Shown: positions 49,876 through 59,246, counted from the first letter of the stretch. The stretch: DNA of 64,000 nucleotides from Pelagibacterium xiamenense (GCF_021166475.1 NZ_JAJOYS010000003.1:1-64000), one strand, 5' to 3'. Translations and numbers: made by a program. The notes: a model not told the origin generated them from the sequence alone.

Positions 49876-50848
49876 CGTCTTGATGATGGCGCGCCGCCGC
49901 GTCGAGCCTGCGCACGTGCTGGCCATCCTGTGCGCGGTAGCGGTGCTGTGCGTCGTGCTCTTCATGACGCTCGGCGCGCGCGGCAGCTGGAGCTTCATTA
50001 TCCCCTTCCGCGGCGCGAAAGTTGCCCAGATGGCCTTGGTCGGCTACGCGATCGCCGTTTCGACGGTGCTGTTCCAGACCGTGACGCACAACCGCATCCT
50101 GACCCCCTCGATAATGGGGTTCGACGCGATGTACGTTCTCATTCAAACCACGCTCGTCTTCTTCATCGGCGGCCTGGCGACCGCGACCATCGACCCGCGC
50201 CTGATGTTCGTCCTCGAAACCGTCCTGATGGTCGCTTTCGCGCTGGCCCTGTTCCGCTGGCTCTTTACCGGCGCCCAGCGCAGCCTGCACCTGCTGGTGC
50301 TCGTGGGCATCATCATCGGCACCTTTTTCCGCTCGTTCTCGAGCTTCATGCAGCGGATCATCGACCCGAACGAATTTGCCATCCTGCAGGATCGCTTTTT
50401 CGCCAGCTTCAACACGGTCAATTCCGAGCTATTGCTGATTTCCTCGATCCTGATCGGAGCTGTCTCGGTCGTCGCCTGGCGCATACATTCGACCTTTGAC
50501 GTGCTCGCGCTTGGCCGCGAAAATGCGATCAATCTCGGTGTCGACTACAACCGCGTCGTCCGGCTCATCCTCATTCTGGTCGCGATCCTCGTTTCGGTTT
50601 CCACCGCGCTCGTCGGCCCCGTAACGTTCTTCGGCCTGTTGGTCGCCAACCTCGCCTACATCATGATCGGCAGCGCCAGGCACCGCCATGTTATCCCCGC
50701 CGCAGCGCTGCTTGCCTTCATCTGCCTCGTAGGCGGCCAGATGCTGCTCGAGCGCGTCTTCGCCTTCAACACCGCCCTCTCGATCATCATCGAGTTCCTG
50801 GGCGGCGTCGTCTTCATCCTGCTGATTCTCAGAGGTGCCGCCCGATGA
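49868..50848 (+). CDS. Iron-siderophore ABC transporter permease 2 (FecCD family)
   Basis: 326 residues from ATG 49868; the longer frame to 49670 is antisense to no gene but overlaps permease 1 and is rejected. FecCD protein of the CeuC/FatC branch: QMALVGYAIAVSTVLFQTVTHNRILTPSIMGFDAMYV and VGPVTFFGLLVANLAYIMIGSARHRHVIPAAAL. Its stop overlaps the ATPase ATG (ATGA). Confidence 0.93.
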   Translation: MADVLMMARRRVEPAHVLAILCAVAVLCVVLFMTLGARGSWSFIIPFRGAKVAQMALVGYAIAVSTVLFQTVTHNRILTPSIMGFDAMYVLIQTTLVFFIGGLATATIDPRLMFVLETVLMVAFALALFRWLFTGAQRSLHLLVLVGIIIGTFFRSFSSFMQRIIDPNEFAILQDRFFASFNTVNSELLLISSILIGAVSVVAWRIHSTFDVLALGRENAINLGVDYNRVVRLILILVAILVSVSTALVGPVTFFGLLVANLAYIMIGSARHRHVIPAAALLAFICLVGGQMLLERVFAFNTALSIIIEFLGGVVFILLILRGAAR

Positions 50849-51603
50849 TCATCACCAAAGGCATCACCAAGGCCTATGGCGGAACCGTTGTCGTCGACGA
50901 CGTCTCCATAGCGCTGCCCACCAGGGGTATTACGTCGATTATCGGCCCCAACGGCGCGGGCAAGTCGACAATGCTCTCGATCATAAGCCGGCTTCTGGGC
51001 ATGGACGCGGGCACCGTCACTGTCGATGGCATGGACGTGACCAAAACCCCCGGCGACGTGCTGGCAAGGCGGCTTTCCATCCTGCGCCAGGACAACCACA
51101 TGAGCGCACGCCTCACGGTTGCCGACCTCGTCGCCTTCGGCCGCTATCCCTATTCGAAGGGCCGTCTCACCGTCGAGGATAAGCGCCATATCGACGAGGC
51201 GATCGCCTATCTCAATCTCGAAGACTTGCGCGGGCGGTTCCTCGACGAGCTCTCGGGTGGCCAGCGCCAGCGTGCCTTCGTCGCCATGGTGCTGTGCCAG
51301 GACACCGACTATGTGCTCCTCGACGAGCCGCTCAACAACCTCGATATGAAGCACGCCATGGGGATGATGAAGCTCATGCGCCGCGCCGCGAACGAGTTGG
51401 GAAAGACCGTCGTCCTCGTCCTGCACGACATCAATTTCGCGTCATGGTACTCGGATTACATCGTCGCCATGAAGGATGGCAAAGTCGTCAATCACGGATC
51501 GACCGAGGATATCATCAACCCCGATGCTCTGCGCGCGATCTACGACATGAACATCAACGTCCATGAGATCGGCGGCCAGCGCATCTCGCTGTTTTACGAC
51601 TGA
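50845..51603 (+). CDS. Iron-siderophore ABC transporter ATP-binding protein
   Basis: 252 residues. Walker A GPNGAGKS (34-41), signature LSGGQRQRAF, Walker B DYVLLDEPL, and H-loop VLHDINFAS. FepC/CeuD type, powering import. Coupled to permease 2 by four bases and ending the four-gene operon. The outer-membrane TonB receptor is not in the window. Confidence 0.95.
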   Translation: MIITKGITKAYGGTVVVDDVSIALPTRGITSIIGPNGAGKSTMLSIISRLLGMDAGTVTVDGMDVTKTPGDVLARRLSILRQDNHMSARLTVADLVAFGRYPYSKGRLTVEDKRHIDEAIAYLNLEDLRGRFLDELSGGQRQRAFVAMVLCQDTDYVLLDEPLNNLDMKHAMGMMKLMRRAANELGKTVVLVLHDINFASWYSDYIVAMKDGKVVNHGSTEDIINPDALRAIYDMNINVHEIGGQRISLFYD

Positions 51604-51774
51604 TCACCGCGTCAGACGCTGCAAGATCCACAGAACGCCGAAGACGGCAATCGCCGCGAGGATCACCCAGAACAACACGATGACGGCCACGGCGCCCAAT
51701 AGCGCCGCGAGCGTGTCCCAGAACCCGATTGTGCCGATGAGAAAGGCAAGCAGAATTATGATCAGAATTGGCAT
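51604..51774 (-). CDS. 56-residue two-span membrane protein
   Basis: Read on the minus strand, ATG 51774 to TGA 51604, stop one base from the ATPase stop. Two hydrophobic helices (MPILIIILLAFLIGTIGFW and VIVLFWVILAAIAVFGVLW regions) and a short basic end (LQRLTR). AGGGG lies upstream. Small basic-ended hydrophobic peptides of this kind are common in Hyphomicrobiales, mostly annotated hypothetical. No family recognised. Confidence 0.55.
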   Translation of the reverse strand: MPILIIILLAFLIGTIGFWDTLAALLGAVAVIVLFWVILAAIAVFGVLWILQRLTR

Positions 51775-51910
51775 GAACCCAGCCCCTGATACCAGTACGC
51801 CTATAACGGCCAGCGCGCGGTTGGGTTGCGTATGTCTGCCGCAGCCGGCGTGAAAATCCCATTTGCACTCTTGCGCTTACTGCGGCGATTATATAGGTGA
51901 AAGCCCAAGT

Positions 51911-51987
51911 CGGGGCGTAGCGCAGCCTGGTAGCGCATCTGTCTGGGGGACAGAGGGTCGTCGGTTCAAATCCGGCCGCTCCGACCA
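51911..51987 (+). tRNA. tRNA-Pro (anticodon GGG)
   Basis: Complete cloverleaf with encoded CCA: acceptor CGGGGCG/CGCTCCG, D arm with GCGCAGCCTGGTAGCGC, anticodon stem TCTGT/ACAGA, loop CTGGGGG (anticodon GGG, codons CCC and CCU), T arm TCGGTTCAAATCCGG. It begins with C1, the mark of bacterial tRNA-Pro (C1:G72). Confidence 0.96.
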
Positions 51988-51998
51988 TTTCTCAAAAG

Positions 51999-52025
51999 GC
52001 CGCCCCCAAAAAGGGTGGCTTTTTT
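51999..52025 (+). terminator. Terminator after tRNA-Pro
   Basis: Stem GCCGCCC (51999-52005) and GGGTGGC (52013-52019), one G-T pair, 7-base loop, followed by TTTTTT (52020-52025). Confidence 0.88.
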
Positions 52026-52049
52026 GTTGCCAGGATATTTGGGGTAGGG

Positions 52050-53027
52050 ATGCTGGCAGAACCGCTTTTGGACGCCGCACTGGCGAATTGGTCCGGCCTC
52101 GAGGGCAGTACCGCGACGCTCATCAACCTCTCGGAAAACCATACCTTCCGGATCGACACACCGACCGGCGAAAAATACGTCCTGCGGGTTCACAGACCCG
52201 ATTACCATTCTCGCCTCGCCATCGAGAGCGAACTGGCCTGGATGCGCGCGCTCAATGCCGAAACCGGGCTCTTCACACCGCAACCGATTCGCGGTGACAA
52301 CGGCGCCTTCGTCCAGCAAGGCCCGTTCGGGAGCCCCAACGACGTTCGGCACATGGTGCTTTTCGAGTTCGAAGCCGGCACGGAACCCGAGGTCGGCGAC
52401 GATCTGGCGCCGGTCTTCTCGCAACTGGGCGCGCTTGCAGCCCAATGTCACGCTCATGTCGAGCGCTGGACGCCGCCCGAGCCGTTCGAACGTCAGGTCT
52501 GGACCGCCGAGGCCATTCTTGACCGCGACGCCATCTGGGGCGACTGGCGCCGAGCGCCGGGTGTCACCGGTGCTATCCGCAAGGTGCTCGACACCCTCGA
52601 CGAGCAATTGCGCCTGATGCTCGCGTCCTACGGCAGGACTTCCGACCGTTTCGGGCTTATCCACGCCGACATGCGGCTCGCCAACCTGCTGGTCGAGGAC
52701 GGCGTGACGCGCATCATCGATTTCGATGACTGCGGCTTCTGCTGGTTCGGCTACGATTTCGCCGCCGCCGTGTCGTTCTTCGAAGACGACCCGGTCGTTC
52801 CGGCGCTGCGCGAAGCCTGGCTCGCGGGCTATCGCCGCCACCGCGATTTTTCGCGTGAGGATGCCGCCATGCTCGATACCCTGATCATGCTGCGGCGGAT
52901 GGCGCTCCTGGCATGGACCGGATCGCACGACGAAACCGAACTCGCCCGCAGTCTTGCGCCCACCTATGCGCAAGGCACGGCGGACCTCGCCGAGCGCTAC
53001 CTAAAGACCGGCCGCATCGACCGTTAG
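52050..53027 (+). CDS. APH-family phosphotransferase (homoserine/choline kinase-like)
   Basis: 325 residues. Protein-kinase-like fold of the aminoglycoside phosphotransferase family: LSENHTFRI and YVLRVHRP (N-lobe, Lys43 ATP-contact), HADMRLANLLVE (catalytic Asp) and IIDFDDCG (metal Asp). Nearest relatives are SrkA/YihE or AGPHD1-type kinases rather than resistance enzymes; the substrate is unknown. Single gene after tRNA-Pro, convergent with the exopolysaccharide genes. Confidence 0.85.
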   Translation: MLAEPLLDAALANWSGLEGSTATLINLSENHTFRIDTPTGEKYVLRVHRPDYHSRLAIESELAWMRALNAETGLFTPQPIRGDNGAFVQQGPFGSPNDVRHMVLFEFEAGTEPEVGDDLAPVFSQLGALAAQCHAHVERWTPPEPFERQVWTAEAILDRDAIWGDWRRAPGVTGAIRKVLDTLDEQLRLMLASYGRTSDRFGLIHADMRLANLLVEDGVTRIIDFDDCGFCWFGYDFAAAVSFFEDDPVVPALREAWLAGYRRHRDFSREDAAMLDTLIMLRRMALLAWTGSHDETELARSLAPTYAQGTADLAERYLKTGRIDR

Positions 53028-53046
53028 GGCGTTTCCCGGGATCGAT

Positions 53047-54324
53047 CTATGGCGTTGCTCTCCGGGGCTTAGACACGGCGCGTGGCGCGCCAGGTCTCAC
53101 AAAACCGGCCCTGGAAACATCCATGCCCCATACGAGTCCGAACAAAAGCCACATATGGCGCCAATGTTCGCCCTCATGCAGCGATGCGCACAAGACGATC
53201 CCGATTAGAGAGCACAGCAAGGCGATCGGGATGTCGTCTCGCGTCCGCCTGTAGTTCCGCATGGACACGACAACGCTTCCGATCGCCAGGGTAAGCCAGG
53301 CAATGCCGCCACCCCAGCCGTAATTGACGAAGGAACTCAACCAGATGTTGTGGATCGGCTCGGGGAAGATCTTCTCGAGCTGTAGCACGCCGAGCCCGAT
53401 CGGGTCCTGAACGATCATCGGCAGGACCTGCAGGTAACGCCCATATCGGCCATCCTCTCCAAGGTCATAGGCTTTGGCAAAGGTCAGGCGGTCGAGAAGC
53501 TTTTCTGTAAAATCGGCGGAGGTGAGGCTGGCGATGACGAAAAGTGCGACGCCGGCGGCGAGAATGCCGCCCACCATCAGGACCAGCCGACGCGGGTTTG
53601 CGCGGTTCTGGTAGAAGATGAAGGCAAAAAGGCAAAGCAACGCTGCAACGATGGCGATACGCGAGAAGGAGAGCAGGATGCCAAACAAGATGATGCCCAT
53701 GGCCCCGAGCAGGAGCAATTTGCCACCCCGGATGCGCGGCATCAGGTAGGCGCAGAAGATCACGGCGGGGATCAGGAATGAGCCGTACATATTCGGATCG
53801 TCGATCAGACCCTTCGCGCGGCCGTCCCAGGTGAGTAGCCCGTTCTGCGTCAGAAAGCCCAGCGTGCCCAATATCGAGGCCACGACGCACGAGGCAATGT
53901 AGACCTTCATGAACGTTTCGAAGTGCCGGCGATCCCAACTCATCGCTACGAAGCCGCCGATAAAGCCGATCGAGATGGCAAAGCTCTTGGCCAGGAGCTC
54001 GAAGCCTACAAAGGGCTCGCCGACATGGGGAAGAGAGGCGACGAAATAGGAAACCGCCCAGGCACCAAGAACCAGGAACAGGAAGACCGTTCGACGCGCG
54101 ACCAGTTTGTCCCTGAACAACATCAGGTAAAAAACGGAGATCAGGAAGGCCCCGATGAACAGCAGGTCGACCGGAGAGGGGCGCATCAGCGTGTAGTTCA
54201 TCGCCAATATGGCAATCAGGAACACAAGGTTTCGCGTCCAGAACGTGACGAGCCTCAAATTTTGAAGACTGACCGTCGCGCCGCTACCTGGTGAGGCGCC
54301 AAATGTCTGTGCACCCCCGCTCAT
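53047..54324 (-). CDS. O-antigen ligase/polymerase-like membrane protein
   Basis: 425 residues, about 11-12 hydrophobic spans. Wzy_C/WaaL-like: a long periplasmic loop contains EDGRYGRYLQVLPMIVQDP and the conserved IFPEPIHNIWLSSF segment (His and Asn of the family). Its ATG overlaps the stop of the beta-propeller gene. It probably polymerises or ligates the exopolysaccharide. Family members share little sequence, so polymerase versus ligase is open. Confidence 0.82.
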   Translation of the reverse strand: MSGGAQTFGASPGSGATVSLQNLRLVTFWTRNLVFLIAILAMNYTLMRPSPVDLLFIGAFLISVFYLMLFRDKLVARRTVFLFLVLGAWAVSYFVASLPHVGEPFVGFELLAKSFAISIGFIGGFVAMSWDRRHFETFMKVYIASCVVASILGTLGFLTQNGLLTWDGRAKGLIDDPNMYGSFLIPAVIFCAYLMPRIRGGKLLLLGAMGIILFGILLSFSRIAIVAALLCLFAFIFYQNRANPRRLVLMVGGILAAGVALFVIASLTSADFTEKLLDRLTFAKAYDLGEDGRYGRYLQVLPMIVQDPIGLGVLQLEKIFPEPIHNIWLSSFVNYGWGGGIAWLTLAIGSVVVSMRNYRRTRDDIPIALLCSLIGIVLCASLHEGEHWRHMWLLFGLVWGMDVSRAGFVRPGAPRAVSKPRRATP

Positions 54325-55787
54325 GGTGCCAGCCCATAGCCGAGGCGCAATTCCATGGCGCCGCGCCCCTCACACTCCGGGTCGCTCGAACCGAAACGCG
54401 ATTGGGTTTCCTCGTCCACGCAGCGATAGACGGGCACCGTGCCCGGCTGCTCGTCGAGATACAGCCAGCCGGCGGTCCGCTCGCGGACATATCCCTGGTT
54501 CTCGCAGCCGCCGTCTTCGGCAAGCAAATGGTCCGGTTCGCCGGCAGAGCCGGTGGAACATTCGGCGATCTTGACGCTGTCCAGGCCTGGGGGTGCGACG
54601 GTCAGCATGTAGGCGACGACCGCGTCCTGCCGGTAGCCGAGCCGCTCGCCCGTCATCGGGCCTGTGGACGTGACATACGCCGTACGGTCCGGATCAGTCC
54701 AGCGGGTCAGGGCCAGGCCGGCCTGAACGGGCAACGGGTCGTCGTTCACGGACAGGTCTATTTCGTGATGCACCAGATAGCGGCTTTCGAACCCCTGTCC
54801 AGGTGGCACATAGATGTAGCTTAGCAGAAAACGCATATCGACCGCGTTGCTGCCGTTGTCGGGGTTCAGGATGGTGGGATAGGCAATGAGATCGGTATCG
54901 GCCGGCCGGTTCCAATCGGACCCGTCAATGGGTATCAGCGGTTCCTCAACGTCCACGAACGACACTTTATCTGCCGACAGTGACAAACGGACCCCCCCGA
55001 ACCACGGGTCGACTGTTACGGTGACAACCCGCTCGTGGTCCTTCAGGTACCCCGCACCCGGCCCGAGAAAACCGATGGCCGTCGCCTGGCCGTCGAGACC
55101 TGGCTGCGTCCAGTCGCCTTGGTGGTACTTGTGCCACGCCGTCGGCTCGGACGCCTGCGCTCGGGCCACGATGGTCTGCCAGTCGGAATTGCGCAGGCAA
55201 TAGGCATAGAGATAGCCATCCGCACCGTCGACCATCGTGCAGTCGCCCTCGCCGGAGGTCGTGCCGGGCCCAGGAGAATCCGGCCCGGTGATGACCGTAC
55301 CCAGATCCGTCCAGGTCAGCCCGTCATCGGACGATATTGCGATCGCCATGGTCTTGTCGGTCTGCCCCTGCGGCCCGTAATCGCAAATGCTTTCCTGGTG
55401 GACGAAGCCGAGGACGGCATCTCCGTAGCGCATCGCTGACGTCAGCCAGCGCCCGCATTCGTTCTCCTGCCCCGGCTCGCCTGCCTCCAGAACTTCCCGG
55501 CGCGGTCCGCCCATGTCCCACAGGCTCTCGCCCTCAATGGCATATGTCGAACCGTTCGCGCTGAAACCGCGAAACGACCCATCGTCCAACCGCAAGGCTG
55601 TAAAAGGAGCGTCCAGCTCGTCAGGGAACGGCCCCCGGACGACCACCGGCGGCCCCACCCGTACCTGCAGACACTCAATGCAGAGGTCGCTGTCGGCTCC
55701 GGCCGGTTGAGCAGCCGCTGGCCATCCCAGAAAAACGACGGCGCCAAGCGCTGCCAGGCGCAGGGCGTCATGCGTCATCTTCCGCAT
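54321..55787 (-). CDS. Secreted beta-propeller protein in the exopolysaccharide operon
   Basis: 488 residues. Signal peptide (MTHDALRLAALGAVVFLGWP, cleavage near AQP-AG), then repeated strand patterns with Asp-box-like SSDDGLTWTDLG (about 152-163). This suggests a sialidase/glycosyl-hydrolase-type propeller. Paired cysteines (CIECLQ, NECGRW, SICDYG, DCTMVD, YCLRNS) suggest disulfides. No catalytic set was identified. It overlaps the polymerase-like gene (4 bases) and the sugar transferase (1 base), so it is a true member of the operon. Perhaps it trims or binds the polymer. Confidence 0.65.
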   Translation of the reverse strand: MRKMTHDALRLAALGAVVFLGWPAAAQPAGADSDLCIECLQVRVGPPVVVRGPFPDELDAPFTALRLDDGSFRGFSANGSTYAIEGESLWDMGGPRREVLEAGEPGQENECGRWLTSAMRYGDAVLGFVHQESICDYGPQGQTDKTMAIAISSDDGLTWTDLGTVITGPDSPGPGTTSGEGDCTMVDGADGYLYAYCLRNSDWQTIVARAQASEPTAWHKYHQGDWTQPGLDGQATAIGFLGPGAGYLKDHERVVTVTVDPWFGGVRLSLSADKVSFVDVEEPLIPIDGSDWNRPADTDLIAYPTILNPDNGSNAVDMRFLLSYIYVPPGQGFESRYLVHHEIDLSVNDDPLPVQAGLALTRWTDPDRTAYVTSTGPMTGERLGYRQDAVVAYMLTVAPPGLDSVKIAECSTGSAGEPDHLLAEDGGCENQGYVRERTAGWLYLDEQPGTVPVYRCVDEETQSRFGSSDPECEGRGAMELRLGYGLAP

Positions 55788-57301
55788 CAGTAGGCATTCT
55801 CTGAATTGAACAGGCTGAAGGGCGTCATGACGAGGATGTAGAGATCGAGAAAGATCGACCAGTTCTCGATGTAGTAAAGGTCGTGGTCCACGCGCTGCAT
55901 GATCTTTTCAATGGTATCGGTCTCGCCCCGCCAGCCATGCACTTGCGCCCAGCCGGTAATGCCTGGCTTGACCTTGTGACGTGCGAAATACCCGTCGACC
56001 GCCTCGTGGTAGAGCGTATTGGCCGCCTTCGCCTCGAGCGCGTGCGGCCTTGGTCCGACGATCGAAAGCTGGCCTTTGAGGACGTTGAAAAGCTGAGGCA
56101 GCTCGTCGATCGAGGTCTTGCGGATGATCCGCCCCACCGGCGTCACGCGCGGATCGTCGCGCGTCACGAGCTTGGCCGCCTGCGCGTCGCTCATATCGGT
56201 GTACATCGAGCGGAACTTGTAGATCTCGATAAGCTCGTTATTGAACCCATGCCGCTTCTGACGGAACAGCACCGGTCCCTTGCTCGTGAGTTTGATCGCG
56301 ATTGCCGTCCCGATCATGATCGGGGACAGGACAAGGAGCGCCAGGGTCGCGACGACCTTGTCGAACACCCACTTGAAGACGAGGTTCCAATCCGAAATCG
56401 GCCGGTCGGCCATGTCGAAGACCGGCAGGTCGCCGACATAGGAATAGGTCTTGTCGGTAAAGCGCAGCTTGCTCATATGCGCGCTGAGCCGGATATCGAC
56501 CGGAAGCACCCACAATTGGCGCAGCATCTCGAGAACGCGCCCTTCTGCGGAAAGCGGCATCGAGACGATGACGAGATCGATCTTCGCCCGGCGTGAAAAT
56601 TCGACGAGATCGGAGACCCGCCCGAGCTTGTGCAGTCCCGCAACCACATCGGGCGAGCGCTCGCCCACGCGGTCGTCGAAAAGTCCGATCAGTTCGATAT
56701 CGTTGTTGGCACCCGCTTCGATGGCCTCGATCAGCGAGGCGGCCGACGGCCCGCCGCCGACAATCACCGTCCGGCGCTTGAGCCGTCCGTCGGCCGACCA
56801 TCTGAGGATGAGTGCGCGCCAGGCGAGCCGGAATGCGACAAGCGCCACCCCACCCGCGACGAACCAGCTCAAAAGCCAGACGCGCGATACCATGTCTCCG
56901 GCCTTGAAGAAGTATAGCCCGGTCATCAGCACCAGGAAGACCGCAGACCAGCCGATCAGAACCCTGAGGGTCTGTTTGAAGAGCGTCCGGTAGGCGACGA
57001 TCCGGTGCGTGCGCGCGAGATTGAAGCTCACATTGGCCAGAAGCACCGAACCGGCGATCAGCGGCACGTAAAAGAGCGCTTCGCCGAGCGGCAGGTACCA
57101 AAGAAAAATGCCAACCCCGATCAGCGCGAGCAGCCCCGCCTCGATCAGTTGGGCGACGCCCGAAAGCACCGCATGCGAATACCCTTCTTCGACCGGCCGC
57201 GAAGCGATTTCCTCGGCCAGTGGGGATAGCGCGCTGGCGCCCGCGGTTCTGCCGCTTTCAATATGATCGGCTGCCGCCTGCCTGGGATCGACGCGGAACA
57301 T
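55787..57301 (-). CDS. Undecaprenyl-phosphate hexose phosphotransferase (WcaJ/ExoY type)
   Basis: 504 residues. Four N-terminal spans (about 50-150), a Rossmann-like central region (VIVGGGPSAASLIEAIEAG), a fifth membrane helix, and the C-terminal bacterial sugar transferase domain (RQKRHGFNNELIEIYKFRSM; DELPQLFNVLKGQLSIVGPRPHA). It transfers glucose- or galactose-1-phosphate onto undecaprenyl phosphate to start the repeat unit. It is cotranscribed with the propeller and polymerase-like genes. Confidence 0.92.
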   Translation of the reverse strand: MFRVDPRQAAADHIESGRTAGASALSPLAEEIASRPVEEGYSHAVLSGVAQLIEAGLLALIGVGIFLWYLPLGEALFYVPLIAGSVLLANVSFNLARTHRIVAYRTLFKQTLRVLIGWSAVFLVLMTGLYFFKAGDMVSRVWLLSWFVAGGVALVAFRLAWRALILRWSADGRLKRRTVIVGGGPSAASLIEAIEAGANNDIELIGLFDDRVGERSPDVVAGLHKLGRVSDLVEFSRRAKIDLVIVSMPLSAEGRVLEMLRQLWVLPVDIRLSAHMSKLRFTDKTYSYVGDLPVFDMADRPISDWNLVFKWVFDKVVATLALLVLSPIMIGTAIAIKLTSKGPVLFRQKRHGFNNELIEIYKFRSMYTDMSDAQAAKLVTRDDPRVTPVGRIIRKTSIDELPQLFNVLKGQLSIVGPRPHALEAKAANTLYHEAVDGYFARHKVKPGITGWAQVHGWRGETDTIEKIMQRVDHDLYYIENWSIFLDLYILVMTPFSLFNSENAY

Positions 57302-57397
57302 GACGAGAATACCTTTTACGCAATACCTGAGTTTCTCGCGCGGGAGTATGGTGGAGGAGGTATGAAAACTCGGTGAAAAAAGCGCACGGGTATGGAG

Positions 57398-58513
57398 TTA
57401 TCGGCGCGCGAGCAATTGCCCGTAAAGCTCTTCGATGGCTTCGGCCATCCGTGCAACCGAAAATCCGTCATGAACGAAGGCGCGCAACCTCGCCGCCTCC
57501 TCGCCGAACCGGTCGGGCTCGGCAAGGAAGCCGGTCATGGCAGCTTGTAGCGCCTCCTTGCTGTCCGGCGCGATCAGCCGGTGAGCCTGCGGCCCGAAGA
57601 TTTCGGAAATACCACCGACATCGGTAGCGATCAGGGGCCGTTGCGCCGCCGCCGCCTCCAGCACGATATAGGGCAGGGACTCCGCTCGCGACGGCACGAC
57701 GACGCAATGCCCACGCGCAAACATCTCCCGGGCGGGCTGAACGCCCGCCAAAGTGACCCGGTCGCCAAGCCCCAGGGCCGCGATCCGCGTCCGCAGGTCG
57801 TTTGCATCCGGGCCGTCACCAGCCATTACGAGCGTTGCGGGCGATCCGTCCGGCCGGCGCAGCGGCCCCAATGCCTCGACCAGAAGATCGATTCCCTTCA
57901 GTTGGCGCAATTCCCCGACAAAGACGAAATCGGCAGCCTCCGTCGACGCCGCAACCGGATTGAACTCGGCTTCCGTGAGCCCGTTGTGGATCACCCGTGT
58001 CACGCATTTGGGACGTGCGACCTTTTCGCCGAAGACCCGTTCGGCATGCGCGCTTTCGAAGATCACCGCGTCCGTCGCCGCAAGCAGCGCGCGCTCGATG
58101 GCCATGAACAGCGCTCCCGATGGCGCTTTCTGGTCGAAATGCAGCGCCCCGCCATGCGGCGTATAGAGCGCGGCCGCGCCCTTGTGCCCGAGCCCCCCGA
58201 GCCGCGCCGCGAACCCGCCCTTGGCTCCGTGCCCATGCAGAATGTCAATGGAAAGCGATCGCGCGAGCCCGCGAATACGCAGCGGCGTCGCAAAGTCCTG
58301 GGCACCGAGCAGGCGAGGAATGGGCAGCCGGTGAATGCCGAGCGCGGCATGGCGCGAAAGTGCCCCGAGCTTGGCCTCGGTCGCCGCGTCACCCGAAAGG
58401 CTGTCGGCGACGATGCCGACCTCATGCCCGCGCGCGCTCAGAGCCTCCGTAAGGTCTGCCACGTGCCGGAAGAGCCCTCCGACCGGGGCGCGCATGACAT
58501 GGAGAATTCGCAT
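57398..58513 (-). CDS. Glycosyltransferase family 4
   Basis: 371 residues from ATG 58513 (longer frame overlaps the Wza-like gene and is rejected). GT-B fold: MRILHVMRAPVGGLFRHVAD, LHGHGAKGG, and the C-terminal ALLVPSRAESLPYIVLEAAA-type segment here VVVPSRAESLPYIVLEAA with the retaining EX7E motif. Adds a sugar to the lipid-linked unit. Its ATG lies four bases after the Wza-like stop. Confidence 0.9.
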   Translation of the reverse strand: MRILHVMRAPVGGLFRHVADLTEALSARGHEVGIVADSLSGDAATEAKLGALSRHAALGIHRLPIPRLLGAQDFATPLRIRGLARSLSIDILHGHGAKGGFAARLGGLGHKGAAALYTPHGGALHFDQKAPSGALFMAIERALLAATDAVIFESAHAERVFGEKVARPKCVTRVIHNGLTEAEFNPVAASTEAADFVFVGELRQLKGIDLLVEALGPLRRPDGSPATLVMAGDGPDANDLRTRIAALGLGDRVTLAGVQPAREMFARGHCVVVPSRAESLPYIVLEAAAAQRPLIATDVGGISEIFGPQAHRLIAPDSKEALQAAMTGFLAEPDRFGEEAARLRAFVHDGFSVARMAEAIEELYGQLLARR

Positions 58514-58517
58514 CGGG

Positions 58518-59075
58518 CTAAAGCCAGCGCTCTGAAACAACGATGGTGTCGCCCGGTAGAATGGGAAAGTCCAACCCGACCGACCCGCGCACCATATCGT
58601 CGCCTTGCCGCCGGTAGATGACGGCGCTGTTGCGGTTCGCAACATCCGTAAATCCGCCTGCCGCGCTGATTGCGGCGCGTACGGTCATGCCGTAGACATA
58701 CGAAAGCGCACCTGGCGAACCGACGGCGCCCTGAATGAAAAACGGCCTGTATTCAGCCACTTCCACGGCAACGTTTGGGTTTCGCATGAACCCGTTGGCC
58801 AGTGCGGTGGTGATCCTGCCGCCAACGACCTCGGTCGTCGCGCCCCGCGCCGGGATGGCGCCCACGAGCGGCAACGCAATGGCGCCGGCATCGTCCACCC
58901 GATAACTGTTGGTGAGATTCGCGTCCCCATAGACGGTGACGCGCACGAGGTCGCCGCTATCGAGCCGGTACGGCCCCGTCTGCTCGACCAGATATGTCGC
59001 CGGTCTGCTCGTATGGCTGCACGCGACGAGCGTCAGCGAAACGAGCAGGGCAAATAACAAACGCAGCATACGCAT
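58518..59075 (-). CDS. Polysaccharide export lipoprotein (Wza/ExoF-like)
   Basis: 185 residues from ATG 59075 (a GTG one codon earlier is possible). Lipobox LTLVACSH, then the Poly_export domain (YRLDSGDLVRVTVYGDANL, about 35-55) and one SLBB repeat (FIQGAVGSPGALSYVYGMTVRAAISAAGG). It is short for Wza, lacking the C-terminal barrel helix, and so may need another outer-membrane partner. First gene of the minus-strand branch of the exopolysaccharide locus. Confidence 0.9.
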   Translation of the reverse strand: MRMLRLLFALLVSLTLVACSHTSRPATYLVEQTGPYRLDSGDLVRVTVYGDANLTNSYRVDDAGAIALPLVGAIPARGATTEVVGGRITTALANGFMRNPNVAVEVAEYRPFFIQGAVGSPGALSYVYGMTVRAAISAAGGFTDVANRNSAVIYRRQGDDMVRGSVGLDFPILPGDTIVVSERWL

Positions 59076-59115
59076 CACGAAATCCAGTCGATTACGATCC
59101 GCTCGATTGCTGCCA

Positions 59116-59180
59116 CGTTATGGTTAACATTCCCCTTATCGGCGGGCGTCGTACGGCTTAACCGAATGCTTACCATAACG
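59116..59180. promoter_or_regulatory. Paired inverted sites in the divergent exopolysaccharide promoter
   Basis: CGTTATGGTTAACATTC at 59116-59132 recurs in inverse orientation at 59164-59180, with two mismatches (CGTTATGGTAAGCATTC). The pair sits in the 171-base gap between the Wza-like and Wzz-like genes. Each copy includes ATGGTTAA-like sequence, the inverse of the CtrA half-site TTAACCAT. A shared regulator is probable. Confidence 0.55.
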
Positions 59181-59246
59181 CGGCATAAGCGAAGGCATAG
59201 GGGCGAGTCCTTTCCCAGGCTCGCGTGACAGCAGTAGGGGAGAGTC

